From Phoronis australis (taxonomy: Eukaryota; Phoronida; Phoronidae), in NCBI GenBank assembly GCA_002633005.1, contig NMRA01000037.1, positions 376,550-440,549 on the forward strand: 64,000 nucleotides of DNA, given 5' to 3'. Below the pieces are notes generated by a model that had not been told where the DNA came from, ran no database searches, and was given only the letters and a program-made list of their open reading frames with translations. Positions 24,681-34,574 of the stretch are shown in pieces. Numbering within the stretch: the first letter of the stretch is position 1; each line of letters opens with the position of its first letter. The translations under genes and the position numbers were made by a program.

Positions 24681-26455
24681 TTCCTCAACACCAACCAACG
24701 GGAATGTGAGAATAGTCATCCAATAGTAATGTCTGAATGTTATTCCGTTCATCAACAAGCCATACACGATGTTTCCAACGCCGTGCTACCCCTAGTAGGA
24801 CAGCGACTGCGTGACACCCATTCCAAAACTTGTAACCCATCGCGGATCCATTACACAGAAATGTTTTTTACTTTTATGAATTCTACTCACCACAGACATA
24901 CGATTGATTGTAAGCCTACTACCTCACCACACCTTCCCTCATGAGTGACATTACGCTCATTGCAAAAGAGATAAATTTAAGTTAGTTGATCGATGGCCAC
25001 GCTCCAGTTCACGAAGTAGTGCATTACGTCTTTCCTTTTCCCACATTCACCCCCCGCTTAAAAATAGAATCAAATGAACCCTTCCCAACCTAGAAGTCTG
25101 CCGGAAATCCTAGCTGAATCTACAAATACTTAAGATGACGTCTGAAAGTCGATTAAAAGGACTTTAAAAACAAAATGTGTGAATTTTTGTGGTGCTTAAA
25201 AATGTAGACAGGAAGGGTAGCTGATTGTTTTTCGAGCTATAAGGTTACACAGACGGGAAGCGGTAACTGCTGTCTGGCGTAGGCCTGGTAGCTAAGCTCA
25301 TACTAACACTATGTAGTTATCAGAACACCACAGTTCACCTTACAGAGTGAGATTCAGCTAAAAAATGCAAATTTTTCAAAAATTTCCACTTCAATCATGC
25401 CACACTGAACAGGTTTGCAATCACACGGTAAACTTTGAGTATTGGCTGAGTTTAGCATTTTGGGACGTGGGCCACATCAGTAGCATTGTCTTGCTAGAGT
25501 TGAAAAAAATGAAACGAGGAGAAATTTGATCGATACGCGGAACGCCCAACGCAAACAATCATCTAGTCACAATCGCTTTATTTTAACGTCGTGCTCGAGT
25601 GATCTAAAATATTTGGCAATGATTGACTAGACCTAACCCGGCAAAAACGACAGGATGTGCCTACAACAAATCCAATTTCGGGCGATTCCGCAGTGTTGTT
25701 CTGAACTTGGCCTGGGAATTGTGGTGATCGCCAGTATTTATGCATGGTGCTTAAGGATGTTGAGTTTTGCGGACAACTTGCATGAGATACAAGGTTTGAA
25801 AACTAATGTTGCACCGTAAATACACAACAAATACACAATCTATTCCTTTACCACGTGGTCCTTTTTACCGATACTTGAATACACTTTAACGGCGTGTTGT
25901 TGGGAATCCGGTTAAATGGAATTCAGTTATTCAGAAATACAACGAAAAACCCTCTTTCGTAAAGGTTGTCCTCGGTTGTAGAGGACACGCTAATTCCAAT
26001 AAAATTTCTTTGAATAAAAAACACTTTGGGGGTAAAGTTTTTAGCATATCAAACCAAAATAACATAGAAAACTGTTAAAGTGGAATTCTTAATTCATGAA
26101 GTGAACCTTATGAAGGAACAGGAAAAGCATCCTCTCGCCATAAAATAGAAAACACCCATATGAGCGGCACTTCCCAAAATATAGGTCCGTACTACGTGAG
26201 CGCTTCTGGTTTTTATATCCGTGGTTCACCAAATGAGGTGCACGCCTACGGCTCAATTAAAACGTTTAGAGGGGAATAAGATCTTATTTAAACCACTTCA
26301 CAGAACTGGTAACGAAACACCCTGGCGTGGCGTGCGTTTAGTTGAGACGAAGATGCAAGAACACACAAGACTTCGGCAGACATCACACGCCTATTTCAAG
26401 GAAAGTACGTGATCACACTAGCGTCCTTAGGGAGATTCTTTGCATTAAAGAAACT
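24681..26455. other. No supported feature
   Basis: AT-rich unique sequence between a family A MITE and the inverted repeat at 26.5 kb. Confidence 0.5.
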
Positions 26456-26789
26456 CCACACTACAATACCTTTTACACCGTAACACTCTTCAACGAGTCC
26501 TATATGCGTGTTACAGTGCGCTCCAGGATCAAGTCAATGTTAACTCTTGTTGCTAAGATTTTTTGCTTATATTCAGCTTCGAGACTAGCGGCAATCTGAA
26601 TTTCGCGCCGAATTTACAAAATGGCAGCCTCAGATGAAAGTACCGCTATCCCAGAACTTTTAGGTCTCGCGACTTCACACTTGTTCTCGTTGCTCAAAGA
26701 AAATGCCGTCTCATTGTGGTCACTGTAACACGCATGTAGGATTCGTGAAGAGCGTTACGGTGTATAACGTATTTTAGTAATATATCACA
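26456..26789. repeat. Inverted repeat, arms about 65-70 bp, 200-bp centre
   Basis: Left arm 26456-26518 and right arm 26720-26789 share ACACCGTAAC..TCTTCA and ATGCGTGTTACAGTG in opposite orientation, about 80 percent alike. The centre contains a small open frame (26621-26776, 51 codons) with a good start context (AAAATGGCAG). Probably an old foldback element; the small frame may be chance. Confidence 0.5.
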
Positions 26790-27579
26790 CTGAGATGGAA
26801 GCATATAACGGCTTGCATTTAATAGACTCTTGAATGGTGTTGCAGGTTTAGGAACGGGTGCGTGGAATTTTATTCTAGTATATCTCCCTTCGTTTGCGCT
26901 CTTCACCACTGTAAGTAAAATGATGTAAGACTTGCTGGGCAAAACTTCTCGGGTAGATATCATGTACGCGACACAAATCATATTGTTTGTAAAGTGACAA
27001 AAATATTTTTAAATTGTGGAAAGTGATATTTTGCCACAACACTACTTTCGCGTCGCTCGTCCAACTTATGCATAAAATACATTTAATGAAATATTTTAGC
27101 CACCTACCGACCGAATCATGTCAGAGGGCTGGGGGCAAAGTGAAGGAAACAGCAATTTTAGGACAGCCTATCTAGTTGCAGGATCTTTGGTCCCAATCAA
27201 TGTGGTATAAGTAAATTCTAATATGACAACTTACATGCATTTATCCGCAGGTCCACCGTAAAATCCCATATATCAAGTCGATGCACTTATAGGCAAAACA
27301 ATGCACTTCCGGTGAAAATTAAAATTGCAACCTTTCCGAGTATAAACCCGTCATGGGGTATGTTGACCGAATTCCAGTTGGGCATGAAAAGGTAACCAAT
27401 TTTCTTTGGTGCCACAGTGCTCTATGGGCATCCTCATGCTTGGAAATGACCACCTGGCAGGTTCACTTTGGTGGGTGTGGTCAGGGGATCCAAGAGAATG
27501 GTACTCAAAAATTGAGCTTGATCATCTTTTCTGGTAACCACTTCAAACTACATTCGATACCTCCTACGTAATCCACTAT

Positions 27580-28260
27580 ATCAAAATTGGTCATTGCCAG
27601 ACAATTTCAGTGGTGGGGAGTATCAGCCAGACGGTTAAGGTGAAAAAAAAGATCTAGATCAATCCAAGAGGTAACCGCATGAAACCGTGAGCCCACATAT
27701 CACTGTCAGACAAATCTAGTGGTGGGTTAGCCCCGCCAGACACGCCCACATACCCGAGTTGAGCTAGATCAACCCACCAGGTAACCGTTTGAAACCAATT
27801 GCACGATGTCCAGCATCACTGTACATGGCACAACAGTAAGATGCCAGACAATTTCAATGGTGGGGTGCCCTTGCCAGACGATTATCAAAAAGGGTTAAAA
27901 ATTGACCTAGATGAACCCAAGATGTAACTGATTGAAACCAGTTGCAAAATATTCACCGTAAGTCCAGGTATCACGAATAAACCCTGCCACACAAATTTAG
28001 TGGTGGGTTGGCCCCGCCAGACACGCCCAAATACCTGAGTTGAGATAGATCAACCCACTAGGTAACCGTTTGAAACCAACTGCACGACAAGTGTAGTGGT
28101 GGCCGGATTAGCCCCACCACAAACGATCAAATATCTGAGTTGGGCCAGCTTTATCCGCCAAGCAACCGTTTGAAACCATCTGCATAATGTCGAGCAACAT
28201 TCTGCATGCAACAAAAAGGTACTTTACAGACATTTTCAGCGGTGGTGCAGTAGCATGAAG
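27580..28260. repeat. Diverged tandem repeat, unit about 130 bp
   Basis: Recurring blocks: CAGACAAATCTAGTGGTGGG, CCCCGCCAGACACGCCCA, GAGTTGAGCTAGATCAACCC and GGTAACCGTTTGAAACC, the last about every 100-150 bases (near 27670, 27780, 27910, 28060, 28160). Units are 70-90 percent alike. No open frame. Confidence 0.7.
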
Positions 28261-28699
28261 AGGGTTTGGTCGATGCTGGGGCGTCTTTTTATTGGACGCC
28301 CCTATCTCTCTACTCAAATGCATATATCCTATTAGAGCCCGTAGCCAGCACTGAGAGGGGGGTGGTTCGAATTTCAAGAACGGTGGACCTTTAGTATTTT
28401 GCAAACGCAGACATTGTAGAACTTTCGGTATGACCTTTGACGCAGCTCAATTAGGGGGAAGGAAATCTGTATGCACAACGATGACTCTCAGCTCTATGTT
28501 CAATAGATGAGAAGGAATTTGTAATAGCAGAAACGAGGATGCTGTGACGGTTGCTCGCAAAGAACGGGACACAAATTCGGATGCAATGTGGGCCAGAAAG
28601 AGAACGTTCTCGTGTTATCTCGACCAACCAAAGTTTCAAATCAGCCATGCTTTTAAAGTTTAGTAGGCGAATGGCTTGACAAAATTGTTTATCTGTTTG

Positions 28700-28925
28700 T
28701 ATTTTAGCGTGTTACTTAATGGGTCTACTAGTTAGTCCGTTTTTCGTTTTGAGAACCACAGAACGCACATGTCCATCGTTACCGCGATTGAGTTTTTTCA
28801 CTTTTCCCATAATCCACAAGACACGTGGGGTATTTGTCGTCGCTGATAAGAACGATGTCACCACAACTTATGTTCATGGATTGGCAACTAGATTTGAGGT
28901 TGTGATACGCGCGCAGAGATACACT
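28700..28925 (-). pseudogene. BEL/Pao-type retroelement remnant (domain after the integrase)
   Basis: On the minus strand the frame NISCGDIVLISDDKYP is followed, after a frameshift to the stop TAA, by GNDGHVRSVVLKTKNGLTSR and PIK. This is the C-terminal conserved segment (often called DUF5641) that follows the integrase in BEL/Pao polyproteins. Only about 75 residues remain, with a shift and a stop; no LTRs were seen. The element is long dead. Confidence 0.6.
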
Positions 28926-29143
28926 GACTGAGAGTGAAAAGTTGCTAAACAATTTCGCTCCAACTACTGGCGGATCTTGGACGTCGTAAGGGGAGGACAA
29001 TCTTTTTCGAAAGAAAACTGTCTGTTGGCATGGCAACTAGTAACAGCCTTCCAGTAGCGATTTTTGGTCGTGTCCCGGAAGGGAAGGAATGCCGATTTCC
29101 CTGGGTCTTCTGTGGTGAGGTTGTTGTATGATTCATTGAAACT

Positions 29144-29286
29144 GCTATAACATGGGCTGCGCAGCACTGAAAAAAGTGGGGGCTATAGCCCCCCCCCCTG
29201 TGTTACATCGCCCATAGACCATGGGCAGCCCAGCATCGAAAAAAGTGGGGCTATAGCCCCCGCCCCCTATGGTACGCCGCCCATTT
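29144..29286 (+). repeat. Tandem pair of ~72-bp palindromic units
   Basis: Two adjacent copies, each from ATGGGC to GCCCAT, with GAAAAAAGTGGGG and GGCTATAGCCCC inside. Probably a doubled small inverted-repeat element. Confidence 0.6.
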
Positions 29287-30111
29287 ATAAACATGCCTTC
29301 CGTGACGGAGAACAAATTTTAATTTAGCTCACTTACCGTTATATAGTGAAAGTGACCTTAAATTGTTCTTAAGTCAAAATAGCTGCTATTTCGGTGCTTG
29401 ATAATAACAAACAGTTAGTGTTTGAGGTTAAGCTATAAATGCTGGCTTGTCATTGCTAACCTGGTCTCGAGCACTGGCGAACTGTCAGTTTGCGAGACCA
29501 AAATCACATCTCACCTGAGCAAGGACGCGGAAAACGCGAGTTTTTTGCCGCTATTCATAATAAAACGGAATGAAATTCCTAATTGCTGTGGTTATTTCTC
29601 TATGACGTCAATTCTCAAACCATAGATAAAACAACGCATTCACTTCCATGTAAAGTATGAGAATAACGGACTGGGTAAGTCCTACTATTGGATAAACGGA
29701 GTGGTCAGGACCTCGTTCCAAGAAAACTGACTTAGTTAAGGCAAATCTTAAATTCCAGTCAATTTTAAGATGAACTTAATTTAGTCTCAAGAAAGAGATC
29801 TTTTGAGACCAAACATAAGTCAAGCTTAAAAGTTTGACTTTAAAATTTTGTCTTATCTTACCGGATGCGAAAATTTCAAAGTTTGGAAGTTGAGACAAAT
29901 GAACTTAAGTCAGTTTCTTGGAACGGGCTCCAGGTTTTGAAACTAACTTTTTACGAAGTCGGCCATGGCAATTCATGTCAATACATGATCGCAAATACAT
30001 ATTGGTCTCCAATATTAGGTCAACTTTACGTGGATTGACAATTTATTTCCGCGAGTGCTCATCGCGACAACAAGTCTGCATTTTGTTGCCGTGACGGGTT
30101 TTGTAACCTGC

Positions 30112-30283
30112 AATTGACCTATCGCAAGCTCCGCCGCCTTGCGTAATGTCGTCTAACAAAGTTTTACTCGGCAACGTGTTGTTTGTTTGGTAAAATGGTG
30201 GCTTGGAAATGAAGGTGTGTCAATAAGGCTACGTTTTAAATGGTCAGTAAGCCGTCACTCAAAACCCTGGCGATAGGTCAATT
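30112..30283 (+). mobile_element. MITE family D, copy 2
   Basis: Ends AATTGACCTATCGCAAGCTC and CTGGCGATAGGTCAATT. About 172 bp, roughly 80 percent like copy 1. Confidence 0.7.
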
Positions 30284-30453
30284 TCGTTGGTACCCGCGAC
30301 AGAAGTAGACTCCACCGCGGGTACTAGAGTTCAGAAACAGACTTATAATAATTTGATAAAGTGACTCGTCTGAGACCATCATTAGACATAGAATTATAGC
30401 TAAAAGACTGTCGTGCATCAATGAATTATAATACGACGATTATTGTATCAAAT

Positions 30454-30705
30454 GCATGCGTGCACCCAGGCGCGCTCGGGAGGCTCGAACGAGCCCTCAT
30501 TTGGCGAAGTGGGCAAAAATGGTCCGCCGCAGAGAAACGAAAAAGTCCGAAAAAGTAGAAAACGAGACAAAAGTCCACTAATTAGAAGGCAGGAACTACC
30601 AAAATTCGTTGAATATACAATTCATAGCTCTGAATGTACCCCAATTAGTAAAAGGTCCACATTCTCAACAATTCGAGCCCCCATTTTTATGCTGGGTGCG
30701 CGCAC
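30454..30705 (+). mobile_element. MITE family A, copy 2
   Basis: Left end GCATGCGTGCACCCAGG, right end GCTGGGTGCGCGCACG, with the same internal blocks as copy 1. It has a small internal tandem variation around the AAAAGTCC segments. Confidence 0.72.
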
Positions 30706-30861
30706 GATGTGAACATTGCAATAAATTTATGTTGATGGTGTGACTACGTCAGATACGCCATTTAACCACGGAAATGCATCAGCCAGCGTATACCAAACAA
30801 CAAACCGAGTTCTGTTGGTATATGTATTAACCGTGTAATAAAAGCGTGAAAGTATCGAGAC

Positions 30862-31238
30862 ATTCAGCCGAGGAAATAAAATACAGAAAAATTGAGTCAA
30901 ATACTGTAATTGGCTTACTTGAGTTAGCGACGTGGCGTCCGTCACTCACGGACTTCACGGTTTGGCTGGTGGTGTTATTATCGTACTGGCCAATAGATAG
31001 CGCTTTAACCAGACTTCGATGCCGCGTCGGCCAGAACGATAACGCCAAGCTGAAGCCAGTGACTCGCTGGTTCCCCGCGTGCTTAGCCCAGCCAGCTGGC
31101 GCGGCTACCGCCCCACCTAGCGGCACGCAGGGAACCAGCGAGAAGCCAGTGAGAGACGTACGCAACGTCGCTTACTCGAGTAAGCAAATTCCAGTATTTG
31201 ACTCATTTTTTCTCTATTCTGTTACTTCATCTGAGAAT
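30862..31238. mobile_element. Foldback element with nested inverted repeats
   Basis: Outer arms of about 90 bp (about 30862-30955 and 31145-31238; shared TGAGTCAAATACTG and CTTACT.GAGT) are inverted. An inner inverted pair around CTCGCTGGTTCCC (about 31058-31085 and 31120-31150) surrounds a GC-rich core. A 205-codon open frame runs through it but is a by-product. Confidence 0.6.
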
Positions 31239-31587
31239 TCCAACCTCACTTCTTTGGTCGCCGTTAATTTTTTCACCGCGCACCATTACCACAAAGTATT
31301 TCAACTGACGTCACGTGAGTTAGGCAAGGACATGTGCGAGACCTGGCGCCTGATATTTGCAAAAAATATCATGGGAAAATATCGATTGGAATTTGTAAGA
31401 CTTGTGTCCCTTAGACTTGTTGTTCGTCAACAAGCGGGATTTCGCATAACTTCCGCAAAATGACAGCCAATGAGGAATGCTCTGGTGGAACCGCGACAGA
31501 TATTCATGGATATGTTCAATTTATGTTGACTAAATTGCCTCCAGGGTCATCATGGTATGTGTTCTTCATAACTCCATGTATATAAAC

Positions 31588-31844
31588 ATGCGCGCACGCA
31601 TGGGGGGGGGGGGCTCGGGGGGCTCAAACGACCCCCCATTTGGCGAAGTGGGCAAAAAACTCCGCCACAGAGAAACAAAAAGTCCCAGAAAACGAGACAA
31701 AGTCCACCAAAATGGTCCAGACGCACAGCTCACAGTTCTGAAGGTGGTACCCCGTTTTGTTTAGCCCTGTCGTCTTTTTTTCAGCAAAAGGTCCACATCG
31801 TCAGAAATTCGAGACCCCCATATTAAAGACTGGGTGCGCGCATG
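31588..31844 (+). mobile_element. MITE family A, copy 3
   Basis: Left end CATGCGCGCACGCATGGGG, right end CTGGGTGCGCGCATG. Same internal blocks (TTTGGCGAAGTGGGCAAAAA, GGTACCCCGTTTT). It contains a 12-base G run. Confidence 0.75.
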
Positions 31845-32119
31845 ACAAGCGCATGTTTCTTTCGATTTTATTTGCTGTCTTTTGAGATGATAACTTTTTG
31901 TGGAGGAGTATTATCGCCCATGTATGTCTGCGGCGTAATATAACGGTGTAATTTCCTACGTCAAAGTCATCTAGTCGAGAATATGTATAGAACTAGAAAG
32001 GATAGCTGAAGAAAATGAGGTCTTTTTAAGAGACAATTTTAAGTGTAAAGTGTAATTTAACGACTAGGTGAAAACCAATTATTCGGTAACAGTATTTCCG
32101 CTACCGCCCGTTTACAATA

Positions 32120-32310
32120 CACGGGTATCAAGAATAAATACTGCCAGACAAATCTAGTGGTGTGCTATCCCCGCCAGACACGCCCAAGTACATGAGTTGA
32201 GCTAGATCAACCCACCATGTAACCGTTTGAAACCAATTGCCCGATGGTCAGCATCACTGCACGTGGCACAATAGTAAGATGCCAAACAATTTCATCGGTG
32301 GGGTGCTCCC
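32120..32310. repeat. Second locus of the ~130-bp repeat
   Basis: One and a half units with CAGACAAATCTAGTGGTG, CCCCGCCAGACACGCCCA and GTAACCGTTTGAAACCAATT, as at 27.6-28.3 kb. Confidence 0.7.
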
Positions 32311-32599
32311 ATCAGACAAATAAAGAATTGAAAAAAAAAATTGATTATAAGCCCATTCACGTTGAATAAGCATCACATTGAGGAACCATACACTTCGATT
32401 TCCAATAAAGCCAGTGAGTCCGTACGACATAGGTTACCACACAAGGTGAGAGATTTTTGTCCGCAAGTTTACGTCAGGGCATGAAAACCAGAAACATAGC
32501 GCCTGAGGATGGAGCAACCTCACAAGTCTCTGCGAGAACAGCGGAATACTCCATATGATTCACTACTAAAAAAAAACCTAAAACCTGTCCGAGACGGAT

Positions 32600-33400
32600 A
32601 GCACACTGTGTTTGCACGAATTTCGATATTTTGTTTAATTCCTATTTTACCAGTCTGCCTGTAGTGCGTCCCTCTGTTTTCGGCAGTCATTTGATGCAAC
32701 TGCTAAAACGAGGAAATTACATCATTTTTGGCAAAAGTACGATTAGAAAACGGACAATCGCCACACGAATAAAAAAGTTCATGTTAACTCAACTTTTCGT
32801 CTATTGATAAAACACCATCAGGATATGTACAGCAGGACAACATGTCTTATGAATAGACGAAACGTTGAGTTAACATGAACTTTTTTATTTGTGCGGCGAT
32901 TGTCCGTTTTCTAAAACGAGGAATAATCAAAATGCCGTCCTTTTTGCTGTCGTCTGCGTTATGTATACGCGCCAACTACCTTCATTTCACACAGTGATTA
33001 GTGACAAATTTGGCAAAAATGATCACTTTTGGGACATCTACAACTTTCTCATAAACCGAGCCCACATAGAACTCCAGAGATGCGCCAAGACCAATGACGT
33101 CAGTTGCTATATTAACATTTTTCCGACAATGCTAGATGTATTCTTTGCCATGAACCGCCCTAACTACGCCAGATGGGGAACACTGTTTTACCGAAAGTTG
33201 AATTTCGCAGACCCAATCACGTGAAGTGCTGGAAAACGGTGCGTTCTCAGTGCGACGCACGAGGAAGAACTTCAGTAGATCGGTTGTTGACCTCTCTTTG
33301 GAACAGTCCGTATTTTTATGTTTGATATGGTGTTCTGCAAAAAGGCTGAAAAACACCTCGGCGGCACCTGACATTGGGTTCGTATGGTCGTGTTAGATTG
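32600..33400 (+). pseudogene. Broken copy of a multicopy (transposon-associated) protein family
   Basis: Frame 32928-33224 reads IFPTMLDVFFAMNRPNYARW and continues after a frameshift near 33215 with EVLENGAFSVRRTRKNFSRS then VVDLSLEQSV. These blocks match a large family of uncharacterised invertebrate proteins with 'MLPxFFAxDRxNYARW' and 'GAFSVRRT..x.FSRSxxDLxLEQ' motifs, which I know as highly repeated and probably transposon-linked. The copy has a frameshift, loses the usual continuation after LEQ, and is interrupted upstream by the hairpin at 32743-32914. The family function is unknown. Confidence 0.6.
32743..32914. mobile_element. Long hairpin element, 68-bp arms
   Basis: Arms 32743-32810 and 32847-32914 are inverted copies with only a few mismatches, separated by a 36-base loop. 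The 13-mer CTAAAACGAGGAA occurs at 32703-32715 and again at 32911-32923, as if the insertion duplicated its target. It interrupts the transposon-family pseudogene. Confidence 0.7.
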
Positions 33401-34309
33401 CGGGGAAAATATCAAAGCTGTAACGTAGATGAAATATTCTGTTCATGTTGCGAACTTGTTATTCGCAATTCGTGGGAATCAACGAGTCCTGATAGTTGTT
33501 CAGTTTAGATAGATTGACAATCATTTCATTTGCACGTTACAGATATGCGGGCAATGGAACTGATTAGTTTTTTATCTTCATAGTGAATATAAAACACGTT
33601 CAAATTTATGATTCATAGATGTTGTCTATGGTGCTCAGTCATCGTGGCGACCGCCCCGGGCATCCACGCTGAGGAGGGGGTATCCAACCACTATGTTGTA
33701 TAATCTTTTTGGAAATAGTGACTGAATTGCAGTTGAATTAAATAAAGATTCTAGTTTATGTATCATCTTTTTACTTTTATCATTAATTTTACTTTTATCA
33801 TTAATAGTACGGGCACGTAGCCAGGAGGGTTCGGGGGATTCGATCGAACTCCTCTCCCGCTCAAAAGGTCCAGTCCGGCGACCATATTCGTTGAAGATAG
33901 GATATAAATGGACAACAACAACAAAATTGTTGCAGCTACTGGTGCTACTAACTACAATGATAACTGAATTAGTAATAATTTTGAATTTGCTTCAGATTCA
34001 AAGCGCTTCACGTGGCATCGGGCCGTACTCGGCCAACTTTGCCCGAGTGCCGCTGTTTGTGTAGATGACAGAATCGTGCATACGATAAAAGGAGGCTTTA
34101 TGTTATTCATAGGCCACGCGCGTCGTGGCTACACCAAAGGCTAACAAGGGCAGTCTAGAAGTGAATATCTATACCTAAGCATAAAAGTCCTAGCCCTACG
34201 ACCTAAGTAAGCTACATGTATATAGAACGAAAGAGCTCCCAAAAAGTAGTGCGGTGTGAATGCCTTAAACTCGACCAAGAAACAAAACAGCAAAAATTTG
34301 AGATCTGAC

Positions 34310-34574
34310 GTGCGTTCAGTAGACGCTAGGACCTACGCTAGGACCTACGCTAGGACCTACGCTAGGACCTACGCTAGGACCTACGCTAGGACCTACGCTA
34401 GGACCTACGCTAGGACCTACGCTAGGACCTACGCTAGGACCTACGCTAGGACCTACGCTAGGACCTAGCTAAAACCTAGTCAAAGTCACGCGTTCTCATT
34501 TAAAATACACCGCAATATCTCACGTAATCTCGCGAAGTCTTGCTTTTTAGCGAGGTCCTAGCGTTACTGAACGG
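34310..34574 (+). mobile_element. MITE family C with expanded 12-bp array
   Basis: Ends are TGCGTTCAGTAGACGCTAGG and the inverted match AGGTCCTAGCGTTACTGAAC. The left part contains about 12 tandem copies of ACGCTAGGACCT (34324-34467), which other copies carry once or twice. The central block GTCAAAGTCACGCGTTCTC is shared with 43944 and 54150. Confidence 0.75.
34324..34467. repeat. 12-bp tandem array, about 12 units
   Basis: Perfect repeats of ACGCTAGGACCT. Because 12 is a multiple of three, all six frames repeat a four-residue unit, which makes a false open frame. The copy in the second half of the segmental duplication lacks the array. Confidence 0.95.

Noticed and set aside
30846-31463. 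205-codon open frame, the longest in the window
   Set aside because: It runs through the nested foldback element and into flanking unique DNA. It shows no domain and the inverted repeats explain its composition.
34324-34467. Regular array as a CRISPR
   Set aside because: Units are 12 bp and contiguous with no unique spacers, in an animal genome.
34256-34468. Protein made of a repeated ARTY unit
   Set aside because: It is a direct translation of the 12-bp tandem array; every frame repeats four residues.
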